NCBI RefSeq assembly: GCF_000496755.2
Contig: NZ_AYKS02000053.1
Location: 55,026 to 119,025, forward strand
Reading direction: 5' to 3'
DNA length: 64,000 nt
Source: Serratia sp. DD3
GTDB taxonomy: Bacteria; Pseudomonadota; Gammaproteobacteria; Enterobacterales; Enterobacteriaceae
Shown here: in pieces, positions 9,607 through 18,172 of the stretch
Layout of the letters: every line of letters starts with the position of its first letter
Position numbering within the stretch: the stretch's first letter is position 1
Program-made: the position numbers and the translations under genes
The notes under the pieces: generated by a model
What the model was told of the DNA's origin: nothing
Database searches by the model: none
Seen by the model: only the letters and a program-made list of their open reading frames with translations

Positions 9607-10670
9607 TCACATTTACACAAGGTAATTTACTGGATGCGCCAGTGGAAGCATTGGTGAATACGGTTAATACCGTCGGTGTCATGGGTAAAGGAATTGCGCT
9701 GATGTTCAAAGAGCGTTTTCCTGACAATATGAAAGCCTATGCTCTTGCTTGCAAACAACAGCAGGTAATGACAGGCAAAATGTTTATTACCGAAAATGGT
9801 GATCTCATAGGGCCGCGCTGGATTGTTAACTTCCCTACCAAACAGCACTGGCGCGCCGGCTCCCGCATGGAGTGGATTGAAGACGGTTTACAGGACCTGC
9901 GCCGTTTTTTGCTCGAAGAGAAAGTGCAGTCCATCGCTATTCCCCCACTGGGTGCGGGCAATGGCGGCCTGAACTGGCTGGATGTACGGGCGCTTATTGA
10001 ATCTGCGTTGGGTGACCTTCAAGGTGTTGACATTCTGATATACGAGCCCACTGAAAAATACCAGAACGTCACCAAGAGTATCGGTGTAAAAAAACTCACT
10101 CCCGCCAGAGCGATGATCGCTGAATTGGTGCGCCGCTACTGGGTATTGGGTATGGAGTGCAGCCTGCTGGAAATTCAGAAGCTGGCATGGTTATTACAAC
10201 GCGCCATTGAACAGCACCAGATGGAAGATGTACTAAAACTGCAGTTTGAGGCGCACTATTATGGCCCCTTTGCTCCCAACCTAAACCACCTACTTAATGC
10301 ACTGGATGGCACCTATCTGAAAGCCGAGAAACGCATCCCGGACAGCCAGCCGCTGGACGTGATCTGGTTTAACGATCAGGAAAAAGAGCACGTCAACCTC
10401 TGGCTAAACAACGAGGCCAAAGAATGGTTACCGGCGCTTGAGCAGGTCAGCCAGTTGATTGACGGCTTTGAATCCCCGTTTGGTCTGGAGTTGTTGGCAA
10501 CCGTTGACTGGTTGCTTACCCGAGGAGAGTGCCAGCCGACGCTGAATTCTGTTAAAGAGGGGTTGGGCCAGTGGCCAGCGGGGGAACGCTGGGCTAACCG
10601 TAAGATGAGACTTTTTGACGATAAGAACCTGCAACTTGCCATTAACCGTGTCATGGAGTTCCATGGCTAA
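9603..10670 (+). CDS. darG: DarG antitoxin, macrodomain DNA ADP-ribosylglycohydrolase
   Basis: A 355-residue antitoxin partner. Residues about 1-155 form a macrodomain: [19 protein letters not shown], then [14 protein letters not shown] and [13 protein letters not shown], which bind ADP-ribose and remove it from DNA. Residues about 160-355 are the second, all-helical DarT-binding part ([37 protein letters not shown]), homologous to that of E. coli DarG. The start is the ATG that overlaps the darT stop; an in-frame GTG upstream lies inside darT. Downstream 10671-10879 carries nothing recognisable. Confidence 0.95.
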   Translation: MITFTQGNLLDAPVEALVNTVNTVGVMGKGIALMFKERFPDNMKAYALACKQQQVMTGKMFITENGDLIGPRWIVNFPTKQHWRAGSRMEWIEDGLQDLRRFLLEEKVQSIAIPPLGAGNGGLNWLDVRALIESALGDLQGVDILIYEPTEKYQNVTKSIGVKKLTPARAMIAELVRRYWVLGMECSLLEIQKLAWLLQRAIEQHQMEDVLKLQFEAHYYGPFAPNLNHLLNALDGTYLKAEKRIPDSQPLDVIWFNDQEKEHVNLWLNNEAKEWLPALEQVSQLIDGFESPFGLELLATVDWLLTRGECQPTLNSVKEGLGQWPAGERWANRKMRLFDDKNLQLAINRVMEFHG

Positions 10671-10879
10671 AGATTTAAAGATAGCGCTTTTTGAGCACAG
10701 TTGGCCGAGCGAACTCACCACATAGCAGCGTCTGGCTATGACTGAGATCATGTGGTCGAGGAGAATCACCCCAATATTATGCAGTGCGCAGAGCATCTGA
10801 ATTTCACGCTACGCTGTTTTCTTCGTTAATTTCTTCGCTACCAAATAGGCGAGTGGCAAACTTTAAATTTTCTGTATTC

Positions 10880-11629
10880 CTATTTCCCCCCAGCCAAGTC
10901 GATAAAACTACCTGTTACGTATGATGCCTCATCAGACAATAACCATGATATCGCTTGAGCTACCTCGTCAGGTTGACCACCGCGTTTCATCGGTAAACTC
11001 TCTTTTACTCGGTCAACTCTGGTTGCTTCACCGCCATCAGCGTGCATTTCGGTATAAATGAAACCGGGGCGAACGGCATTAACGCGAATACCTTGGGCTG
11101 CCACTTCCAAAGATAAACCAATGGTTAAGGTATCAATGGCTCCTTTTGAAGCGGCATAATCGAGATATTCATGGGGGGAGCCTAGTCGAGCTGCCGCCGA
11201 TGATACGTTAACAATGGCACCGCCTTGGCCACCATGACGCCACGCCATACGTTTAACCGCTTCGCGTGCACAGATAAAACTGCCTGTGACATTCGTGGCG
11301 AATAGTGTTGCCAGGCGCTGGGCATCTAATTGTTCAATTGATGCCTGGGGCATCAATATTGCGGCATTATTCACTAACCCGGAAATGGGGCCAAATGTTT
11401 TATCAATTTGTAAAAATAGCTCGACCACCTGTTCTTCTTGGGAGATATCAGCCTGAACTGCAATGGCTTCCCCACCGAGATAGCGAATCCTTTCAATAAC
11501 CTCTTGTGCGCAGGCTTCTCGAGTATGGTAGCCAATGCAAACTTTATGTCCCTTACTGGCTAAGCATAGCGCTGTGGCTCGACCAATACCGCGATCGCCA
11601 CCAGTGATCAAAGTGATTTTATTTTTCAT
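10880..11629 (-). CDS. ygfF: YgfF-like short-chain dehydrogenase/reductase
   Basis: A 249-residue classical SDR. The cofactor motif TGGDRGIGRA is at residues 9-18, NNAA near 87, and the catalytic Ser-Tyr-Lys set is NVSSAAARL near 141 with YAASKG near 158. The acidic or basic residue pattern after the second strand (YHTREA) hints at NADP(H), but this is inference. The C-terminal GGQPDEVAQAISWLLSDEASYVTGSFIDLAGG is nearly that of E. coli YgfF, whose substrate is unknown. It stands alone between darG and an unknown pair, transcribed against them. Confidence 0.88.
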   Translation of the reverse strand: MKNKITLITGGDRGIGRATALCLASKGHKVCIGYHTREACAQEVIERIRYLGGEAIAVQADISQEEQVVELFLQIDKTFGPISGLVNNAAILMPQASIEQLDAQRLATLFATNVTGSFICAREAVKRMAWRHGGQGGAIVNVSSAAARLGSPHEYLDYAASKGAIDTLTIGLSLEVAAQGIRVNAVRPGFIYTEMHADGGEATRVDRVKESLPMKRGGQPDEVAQAISWLLSDEASYVTGSFIDLAGGK

Positions 11630-12005
11630 ACATTAACTTCCATTTGAAAATCTATTTTATAGTTTAACAAAAGTAAAGAAACAGCACCTAATCAGAATAA
11701 CTGCATCAAGTTATTTTCCATGGTTTTTACTGTTCCAAGGGCTGCAGTGGTAAGTACTTTCTATACTCCGGGCATTGGTATCAGTGAGTTGTGGCATCAC
11801 CGAAAAAGTTCTGCAACAATGTTATTTATTTTCCCAAACAGTGCCAGTCTCTTAAACATCAAATGAGCAGCCCCATACTGTCGAGGGCGAAAAATGTATT
11901 AGGTATCTCTGAAAGAAAAAGTTTGGCAACCCGTGTCCTCAGATTTAAACTCGCCAAAAAACTTGGAGCGGTTCACTCCCTTTTAAAGCGGGTTTTCATA
12001 CCATC
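11630..12005. other. Intergenic, no gene supported
   Basis: 376 bases between the start of the SDR gene and an unknown gene. It must hold the SDR promoter (an A/T-rich TATTTTATAGTTTAAC stretch lies just upstream of its ATG). A plus-strand open frame from 11791 has basic, low-complexity composition, runs into the next gene and has no family signature, so I leave it out. Confidence 0.5.
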
Positions 12006-12815
12006 ATGCATCGGGATCAAATACCATTACGCACACTTTGTGACCTTTTATTGGAGTACAAAGGATCGGCTTGTTACGCTGAAGTGCTTACGCCCTGGCT
12101 AGCGTCCAATCAGCAGGAAATTGCCTGGCTGCGCTCATTTGCCCAACGAGCTGGAAAACCCATCCCTCAGGCTAGTAACGAGGATCTGTGGCATCTTTAT
12201 GCGTTAAGTCGTGTATTGGAACTTTTAGCGTTGCGTTTTCAGCAAGGGGAGGTGGATGGGGGGAATTGGTTAGGTCCTGATATTACTCGCCAGCAGTTTG
12301 ATCTCTTCGCGAAGGCGCTGGGGCTTGATGTGGAATACACCACTCTCTATCATCCATTCTCGCATGAGGTCGTCCAACTTATTCCTGATGTAAACACCAG
12401 CCCACAAATTACTTATCATCATTGGTCCGGCTTGATGTTAGGGAATATGCGCCTACTGAGAGCAGGTGTGACAATCTCTGCGTCTTCACATGTATTGCGT
12501 CCAGGTGTTGCGGATACCTCAACGCTTTATTGGGCTTATCGCAGAAAAAACAGACCCTATCAGGACCTGTCCCAGGGGTGGGGAAGCAATTCCTCTTGGA
12601 GAACACACTTTCGGCGCGATTATAAAATTGGCGATACGCTGTATTTAAATGTGGATGGCGCTAAGGATCTGTTACTTGTTCCACCTGATTCACTTGATGA
12701 TTCAGGCTTGAACAGAGCGGAAAGAGTCGAGTTGCTTCTTAATCGCTCATTCGTTACGACAGATAAGCCGCATCATGATCTGTGGCCGTATGATGATAAA
12801 TTTATTATTGAGTGA
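12006..12815 (+). CDS. Unrecognised 269-residue protein
   Basis: I do not recognise this protein. It is soluble by appearance: no signal peptide or membrane segment. The N-terminal half is helical (LRTLCDLLLEYKGSACYAEVL, DLWHLYALSRVLELLALRFQQGE); the C-terminal half is richer in strands and aromatic residues (SQGWGSNSSWRTHFRRDY, DTLYLNVDG). No catalytic motif can be named. Codon usage looks native. No good ribosome-binding site precedes the ATG, so the true start may differ. It overlaps the next small gene by 23 bases, suggesting translational coupling. Neighbouring darTG makes a defence-related role thinkable, but nothing in the sequence shows it. Confidence 0.6.
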   Translation: MHRDQIPLRTLCDLLLEYKGSACYAEVLTPWLASNQQEIAWLRSFAQRAGKPIPQASNEDLWHLYALSRVLELLALRFQQGEVDGGNWLGPDITRQQFDLFAKALGLDVEYTTLYHPFSHEVVQLIPDVNTSPQITYHHWSGLMLGNMRLLRAGVTISASSHVLRPGVADTSTLYWAYRRKNRPYQDLSQGWGSNSSWRTHFRRDYKIGDTLYLNVDGAKDLLLVPPDSLDDSGLNRAERVELLLNRSFVTTDKPHHDLWPYDDKFIIE

Positions 12816-13047
12816 GTGCGAGTTCAAACAACTGTTGCTTGAGGAAGGTACGCCAGTACCCGCGATGAGTGGGCGCAAACTGAAATATAATAAATCAAAG
12901 AATATGATTCAGATGACGATGGGTAAACTCCAAAAAGTCAAAATGGATGACTTCTTTGAAGATCTGAATGCGCATTGGCGTGGTGGTTCAGCGCGTTATC
13001 AACTGGCTTGCATGGACGAAGCAGCGGGTAAAAGCAGCAATAAGTGA
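12793..13047 (+). CDS. Unrecognised 84-residue protein overlapping its neighbour
   Basis: A small basic protein (MINLLLSECEFKQLL... GRKLKYNKSKNM ... HWRGGSARYQLACMDEA) of no family known to me. Starts at 12775 and 12790 are also in frame; all lie inside the upstream gene. Overlap of about 23 bases and same orientation point to a coupled pair with the 269-residue protein. It could be a partner, or a decayed remnant of a longer protein. Confidence 0.45.
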   Translation: MINLLLSECEFKQLLLEEGTPVPAMSGRKLKYNKSKNMIQMTMGKLQKVKMDDFFEDLNAHWRGGSARYQLACMDEAAGKSSNK

Positions 13048-13051
13048 AGTA

Positions 13052-13351
13052 ATTCAAGTAGCCTGTAACCAGTCAGTCGGCAGAACATTGCAGGCTGACA
13101 CTTGAGTTAATCAAGGTCGTTACGTTTCATACTTAAAATGGCTTGGGTGTCTAAATAATCGTACCTAAAGCCGCTTCACATTAGCATCTGGCTGGTGGGT
13201 ATGATGCGGAACGCTGACACGCCGTAAACCCGTCCTTGGGGGCTCGTATCGCGCGTCCATGCGCTCAACGGTCAGCTAACCTGCATCATGCCCATCTGTA
13301 GCACAATTAGGCGCAGCTATTTAGTGAAACTATCACCCAAGCAACTTGAAT
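13052..13351. repeat. About 300-bp repeat-like element with inverted ends
   Basis: The gene-free gap 13048-13364 begins with ATTCAAGTAGC and ends with GCAACTTGAAT, which are inverted copies of one another except one base. The interior has GTAAACCCGTCCTTGGGGGCTCG and a CGCGCGTCCATGCGCG-like palindrome, the look of a structured dispersed intergenic repeat. There is no coding frame inside. It may be a non-autonomous mobile element (MITE); other ATTCAA-ended fragments occur at 3512, 5091, 50631 and 51314. Confidence 0.45.
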
Positions 13352-13364
13352 AGCGTGTCACCAC

Positions 13365-14105
13365 TTAAGATACCGGATAGGCTTTGAACCCCAATAATTT
13401 TGAAATAGCATAACTATTCGATTTTACTACTTGAATTAATTCAGTAATGGCCGTCCGCCCCATACGGCCACTTGGCCCGGATAATGCAATCCCGGCAATA
13501 CATTGGCCATGGTTATTGAAAATTGGTGCGGCAACCGCCAACACCCCATGTTCATGAATACCATCGTTAATTGCCAAACCTTCCTGGCGAATTGTGGCGA
13601 GTTGTTCAGCGCTAATTTCAGTATATTCGGCGAGAATTGCTTGCCTGATGGGATAAGGCTGCCAAGCCAGAAACACATAACCGATGGCCCCCTGCGTCAT
13701 GGGCAGAATCTCTCCTGTTTCGACAGTCCGGCGTAAAGCTTGCCAACTCTGCACACTTTCAATGCATACTCGCATATTATTATGAGCAGGAATATAAAGA
13801 CTGGCGGTCTCATCAAACATGTCTCGCATGTTTTCCAAGAAGGGATAAACGATTTGGCGCAGATCCTTTCTTGAGTTTTGTAACTCCATCAACTTGCTGA
13901 TTTGGAATCCTAGTGTATATTTTTTATCTGAGTCTTTATAAAGAAAACCTTGAGCAACCAGGGTCATGAGCAAGCGTGATACGGTTGAGTCACTCAGCCC
14001 TGTTGCGTCACAAATTTCGGTTAATGAAAAAATCTGTTGTGTTGGATTAAATAAAGACAATATTTGCAATCCACGCTCAAGTGCTCTAACCGATAATTCT
14101 TTCAC
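13365..14105 (-). CDS. IclR-family transcriptional regulator
   Basis: A 246-residue IclR-type regulator. A winged helix-turn-helix occupies residues about 5-65 (VRALERGLQILSLF, SLTEICDATGLSDSTVSRLLMTLVAQGFL). The effector-binding GAF-like domain follows, with GAIGYVFLAW, the characteristic VAAPIFNNHGQCIAGIALSGP and RMGRTAI. It is divergent from fdrA with 187 bases between, so it very likely controls the fdrA-to-carbamate-kinase locus. Two 22-bp-spaced TCCC...GTGG sites in the shared region are candidate operators. The effector is not predictable; by analogy with AllR it would be a pathway intermediate. Confidence 0.93.
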   Translation of the reverse strand: MKELSVRALERGLQILSLFNPTQQIFSLTEICDATGLSDSTVSRLLMTLVAQGFLYKDSDKKYTLGFQISKLMELQNSRKDLRQIVYPFLENMRDMFDETASLYIPAHNNMRVCIESVQSWQALRRTVETGEILPMTQGAIGYVFLAWQPYPIRQAILAEYTEISAEQLATIRQEGLAINDGIHEHGVLAVAAPIFNNHGQCIAGIALSGPSGRMGRTAITELIQVVKSNSYAISKLLGFKAYPVS

Positions 14106-14141
14106 AATAAAACCCCATCATTTTTTATTAATCAGCTTATT

Positions 14142-14180
14142 TTCCCATGCAGTGGAAGTTGAAATCCCGCGCAGTGGGAA
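14142..14180. promoter_or_regulatory. Candidate paired IclR operator
   Basis: Two near-identical sites, TCCCATGCAGTGGAA (from 14143) and TCCCGCGCAGTGGGA (from 14165), are spaced exactly 22 bp, two helical turns, in the divergent iclR/fdrA region. Each is a partial palindrome (TTCC-N8-GGAA and TCCC-N7-GGGA), the half-site type known from IclR-family operators. Assignment to this regulator is inference from position. Confidence 0.5.
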
Positions 14181-14292
14181 AATGACATCTGTGCTATTTT
14201 AATGAATTAAAAATAACTTTTCTATTTAAATAAAATAATTAAGATGGAGTACATTATCGTGGTCATTTCTTAAAATTTCACTAGGAGGAAAA

Positions 14293-15819
14293 ATGATAGA
14301 AGCTATCATCAGAAAGGGGGCATACTTCGACTCGGTAAAACTTATGCTGGTTACCCAGCAGGTAAAAAGCATGCCGGGGATCATTGAGGCGGGTGTGGTG
14401 ATGGGCACCGATCTCAATAAGGACATTTTAGCGCGGGTGAATTTACTGAGTGAAACCGCGCGAGCCTGCTCGCCAGCAGATTTGATTATCGCCATCAATG
14501 CAGAAGATCAGAATGCATTTGATGCGGTCATTGCAAAACTTGACGGATTTTTAAACGCCAGTACCTCATCCGGCGACAGTGTGGCCTATAAACCTAAAAC
14601 CTTGGTAGGCGCAATCACTGCTCAACCCACATCTAATTTGGTCATCATCTCTACACCAGGCAATTTTGCCAAAGTTGAAGCACGCAAGGCGCTGAATGCT
14701 GGCCTGCATGTCATGCTATTCAGTGACAACATGCCACTTGCCGACGAAAAAGAACTGAAAGAATTGGCGCAAAGTAAAAACCTGTTGGTGATGGGGCCTG
14801 ACTGCGGAACATCGATTATTAATGGTGCTGCACTCTGTTTTGCCAATCAGGTTCGTCGCGGAAACATCGGCATTGTGGGGGCCAGTGGTACCGGTATGCA
14901 GGAGATCAGTACCCTGATTCATAAGCAAGGAGCGGGTATCTCTCATGCAATAGGCACTGGTGGGCGCGATCTGGTTGCAGAGATTGGCGGGATTACCATG
15001 CTGCAGGGGATCCAGGCACTTAATGAGGATGAGAGTACAGAAATCATCGTTCTCGTTTCTAAACCGCCAGCAGTCGAAGTGGTCGACAAAATTCTCTCTT
15101 ATTTGCAGAAAAACGTCAGTAAACCTGTGGTCATCAATTTCCTCGGGGGGAAACCAGCGGAAAGCCATCCTGGTCGTTTAGAGTATGTCGCAACATTGGA
15201 AGAAGCCGCGCTAAAAGCCGTGCAGTTGGCCAAAAAAACCACGCTTTCACCACTGATGACGGCAGATGAAATCGACTCGTTAGTCTTTGGCTTAAAGTCG
15301 AAAATAGGTTCTAACGGTAAATACCTTCGCGGCTTGTTCTGTGGTGGCACGCTTAACTATGAGGCCATTATCGCATTGGAGGAGCCTCTGGGTGGCGTTT
15401 ACTCTAACAGCCCTCTCGATAAAAAATTGAAGTTGCAAGATCCCTATAAGTTAACGGGAAATGCCTGTATTGACCTGGGGGATGATGTGTTTACTCAGGG
15501 TCGAGCACACCCAATGATTGATCCGACTTTGCGTTCGCAAATGCTAGCAGAACAAATCAACCAAGATGACGTCGGCGTTATTCTTTTTGATGTTGTATTG
15601 GGCTACGGAGCACATGACGCACCAGCAAATGATGTGGTCGATATCCTAAAACGTCATGCAGATAAGTTAGCGAACAAAGTATTGGTTGCATCTATCTGTG
15701 GAACGGATGAAGACCCACAAAATTATGAGCAAACCAAGGCAGCACTTGAGAATGCTGGGGTGATTATTGCGCCAAGCAACCGTTGTGCAGCGCTGATTGC
15801 AGGGAAACTTCTTGCTTAG
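14293..15819 (+). CDS. fdrA: FdrA family protein (acyl-CoA-synthetase-like carbamoyltransferase subunit)
   Basis: A 508-residue FdrA. It resembles the alpha subunit of succinyl-CoA synthetase: LLVMGPDCGTSIING near residue 164 and GIVGASGTGMQEI near 193 are the nucleotide/CoA-fold loops, and a second Rossmann-like domain follows (FCGGTLNYEA, HPMIDPTLR, GYGAHDAP). In E. coli FdrA (AllF) with YlbE (AllG) and YlbF (AllH) forms oxamate carbamoyltransferase, which splits oxalurate to oxamate and carbamoyl phosphate. AGGAGGAAAA stands directly before the ATG, a strong initiation site. First gene of the run fdrA-DUF1116-DUF3100 pair-NCS1 permease-carbamate kinase. A YlbF homologue is missing, so the substrate need not be oxalurate. 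Confidence 0.92.
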   Translation: MIEAIIRKGAYFDSVKLMLVTQQVKSMPGIIEAGVVMGTDLNKDILARVNLLSETARACSPADLIIAINAEDQNAFDAVIAKLDGFLNASTSSGDSVAYKPKTLVGAITAQPTSNLVIISTPGNFAKVEARKALNAGLHVMLFSDNMPLADEKELKELAQSKNLLVMGPDCGTSIINGAALCFANQVRRGNIGIVGASGTGMQEISTLIHKQGAGISHAIGTGGRDLVAEIGGITMLQGIQALNEDESTEIIVLVSKPPAVEVVDKILSYLQKNVSKPVVINFLGGKPAESHPGRLEYVATLEEAALKAVQLAKKTTLSPLMTADEIDSLVFGLKSKIGSNGKYLRGLFCGGTLNYEAIIALEEPLGGVYSNSPLDKKLKLQDPYKLTGNACIDLGDDVFTQGRAHPMIDPTLRSQMLAEQINQDDVGVILFDVVLGYGAHDAPANDVVDILKRHADKLANKVLVASICGTDEDPQNYEQTKAALENAGVIIAPSNRCAALIAGKLLA

Positions 15820-15831
15820 CTCGAGACCCAG

Positions 15832-15900
15832 GTAACTTTATAAGTTAATACCTTTATAACTTTATAAATCTATACCTCTATAACTCGATACTTCTATAAC
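15832..15900 (+). repeat. Direct repeats of ATACYTYTATAAC before the DUF1116 gene
   Basis: Three copies of the 13-mer ATACCTTTATAAC, ATACCTCTATAAC and ATACTTCTATAAC start at 15848, 15872 and 15888, with a partial copy (GTAACTTTATAAG) at 15832. They fill almost the entire gap between fdrA and the next gene. This may be slippage-generated sequence, a regulator site array, or spacer. Confidence 0.7.
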
Positions 15901-15929
15901 AATAAGCGTCTTTGGATGAGGGAAACCCA

Positions 15930-17342
15930 ATGCTAAAAAACAATATTTTGACTACTGATCTTCAGGTTGTGAACGTCGGTCTCGAGCAATTTTATACGGA
16001 TTTGCAAAGGCAGAGCATCACCGCGTTACAAGTTGAATGGAGTCCACCTGCGCACGGGGACGAAACGGTTCTGGCCGCGCTAAATACCCTCTACGGTGTA
16101 GACAGTGAGCAACGAAATGCCGCTAATGCTGAAGTGCTGCGCCGTATGCAGGATTCTGAGGTGTTCCTTGAAGGTATGGGGCTGGCCGGCGAAGTGATCC
16201 CGGGAATGGCACCTAATATGATCTTGCACGCAGGCCCACCCATTGAATGGAGTCGCATGTGTGGCACGATGCAAGGTGCCATTATCGGCGCTCTGCTGTT
16301 TGAAGGCCTGGCCAAAAATGAAGATGAGGCGAAAAAGTTAGCTGCCAGCAGCGATATTATTTATTCACCGAATCATGACCACCACACCGTAGGGCCGATG
16401 GGGGGGATTATCTCCGCCCACATGCCGGTCTTTATTATGCACAATCGGACATTTGGTAATTATTCTTATTCAAATGTTAACGAAGGCCCAGGTAAAGCGT
16501 TGCGCTTTGGCTCCTATGGTCCTGAGGTGATTGAACGTTTGCATTGGATGACAGATTCGCTTTACCCGATCCTGAAGCAAGCTATCGAATTTTCTCCAGG
16601 GATTGACTGGAAAAACATTGTTACCCAAGCCTTACAAATGGGGGATGACAATCACAACCGCCATAAAGCTTCTACATCGTTGTTTGTGCGTGAATTAGCG
16701 AAATACATTGCGCAAATCGATGCAGATAAAGCAGCGATCCACAGAGTTTTTGAACACATTGAAAAGATCGATATGTTCAACGTCAATATCACCATGGCAA
16801 TGTGCAAAGCGATGAGTGATGCCGCACTCGGTGTTGAGGGGAGCACTATCGTTACTGTGATGGCACGTAATGGTATCGATTTTGGTATCAGGCTCAGTAG
16901 TACCGGCAACCAGTGGTTTACTGCCCCCGCCAACGTTCCTGAAGGGCTCTATTTTACCGGTTATAGCAGTGCCGATGCCTGTGCCGATATTGGTGATAGT
17001 GCCATTACCGAAACTTTCGGTATGGGGGGCTTTGCTTTGGCCTGTGCACCTGCAATGGTTCAGTTTATTGGTGGTACCTATGATGATGGGGTAAAAATCA
17101 CCAATAGCATGTATGAGATCACCGCCACCGAAAACAAGAACTTCAAAATCCCGACAATGGGCTTTAAAGGGACACCCACCGGCATTGATATTATCAAAGT
17201 GCTGGAAGCCAATATGACGCCAGTGATCACCACTGGAATATCGCACCGGGATCCTGGTGTGGGTCAAATAGGTGCGGGCATCGTTAATGCGCCTATGGAG
17301 TGCTTCACCAAAGCGGCCATTTATCTCGCGGCTGATAAGTGA
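15930..17342 (+). CDS. DUF1116 protein, YlbE/AllG-like
   Basis: A 470-residue DUF1116 protein related to E. coli YlbE (AllG), a subunit of oxamate carbamoyltransferase. Family stretches include GLAGEVIPGMAPNMILHAGPP, the SPNHDHHTVGPMGG region, NRHKASTSLF, DFGIRLS and CADIGDSAITETFGMGGFA. It has no signal peptide or membrane segment, as expected of a cytoplasmic enzyme part. The ATG at 15930 is taken because GAGGGAAACCC precedes it. The stop nearly abuts the following membrane gene. E. coli YlbE is about 420 residues; the extra length here is at the N-terminus and within loops. Confidence 0.88.
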   Translation: MLKNNILTTDLQVVNVGLEQFYTDLQRQSITALQVEWSPPAHGDETVLAALNTLYGVDSEQRNAANAEVLRRMQDSEVFLEGMGLAGEVIPGMAPNMILHAGPPIEWSRMCGTMQGAIIGALLFEGLAKNEDEAKKLAASSDIIYSPNHDHHTVGPMGGIISAHMPVFIMHNRTFGNYSYSNVNEGPGKALRFGSYGPEVIERLHWMTDSLYPILKQAIEFSPGIDWKNIVTQALQMGDDNHNRHKASTSLFVRELAKYIAQIDADKAAIHRVFEHIEKIDMFNVNITMAMCKAMSDAALGVEGSTIVTVMARNGIDFGIRLSSTGNQWFTAPANVPEGLYFTGYSSADACADIGDSAITETFGMGGFALACAPAMVQFIGGTYDDGVKITNSMYEITATENKNFKIPTMGFKGTPTGIDIIKVLEANMTPVITTGISHRDPGVGQIGAGIVNAPMECFTKAAIYLAADK

Positions 17343-17356
17343 GTCAGGAGAGTACC

Positions 17357-18172
17357 ATGCGAATGTTGTTGAACTGGAAGTTACACCTTTTTGCCGCAAT
17401 CATTATTTTTATTGCTGAGCTGATTGGTGTGCGTAAGATTAGCATTTTAGTTTTTATGCCAATCTTGTACGCAATTATTATTGGTGGCTTTATTAGCTAT
17501 CCGAAATTTAAAATTCTGTCCATAAAGGATATGGATGATGCCAGCAGCATCTTCCCCATCGCGCTAAGTCTGCTTTTGGTCAAGATTGGGCTTGGGGTAG
17601 GGCCGAACTTGTCCATGCTGATGGAGTCTGGGGGAACGCTGTTTTTCCAAACTATTGGTCACTTCTTGGGGATCGTTCTTCTGGCTTTACCGGTCGCCAT
17701 GTTATTGGGGCTAGGGCGGGAATCTATAGGTGGAAGCTATTCGCTAGGCAGGGAAATCCACGTCGCGATTATTGCTGAGAAATATGGCTTGAACTCCGCA
17801 GAAGGGCGAGGCGTCATGGGGGTATTTATCTGCGGAACCATGTTGGGGGCCATGTTCTGTGGCATCTTCATGAGTGTTTTTGTCAAGATGGATATATTCC
17901 ACCCATTCGCTTTGGCGCTAGGGGCGGGTACCGGCTCTATCAGTATGTCTGCAGCAATGATGTCTGTCATTCTGGATACATACCCTCAGTATTCGAAACA
18001 AATCGAAATGTATACCGGTGCGTCCAATATTCTGGTCAACGTGCTTAACGTCTATGCGGCACTGTTTGTCACGCTTCCTCTGGCCCGCGTCATGTACAAG
18101 TTTTTAGATAAGTTTAGACCCTCATCAAAAAACGCAGACGACATGGTTGAAAGCATAGAAGGTGAAAAATGA
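17357..18172 (+). CDS. DUF3100-like integral membrane protein, first part
   Basis: A 271-residue polytopic membrane protein with about seven or eight hydrophobic helices. It starts MRMLLNWKLHLFAA; the following IGVRKISILVFMPILYAII and the VGPNLSMLMESGG loop are what I associate with DUF3100. REIHVAIIAEKYGLNSAEGRG and GTGSISMSAAMM are polar re-entrant-like stretches that could form a substrate path. CAGGAG at 17345 defines the start. It ends with a charged tail (KFRPSSKNADDMVE) and overlaps the next gene by ATGA. Role inferred: transport of the locus's substrate or product. The family has no demonstrated function. Confidence 0.7.
   Translation: MRMLLNWKLHLFAAIIIFIAELIGVRKISILVFMPILYAIIIGGFISYPKFKILSIKDMDDASSIFPIALSLLLVKIGLGVGPNLSMLMESGGTLFFQTIGHFLGIVLLALPVAMLLGLGRESIGGSYSLGREIHVAIIAEKYGLNSAEGRGVMGVFICGTMLGAMFCGIFMSVFVKMDIFHPFALALGAGTGSISMSAAMMSVILDTYPQYSKQIEMYTGASNILVNVLNVYAALFVTLPLARVMYKFLDKFRPSSKNADDMVESIEGEK

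Noticed and set aside
11791..12102. 103-codon plus-strand frame before the unknown gene
   Set aside because: Basic low-information sequence that runs out of frame into the following gene, with no initiation signal.
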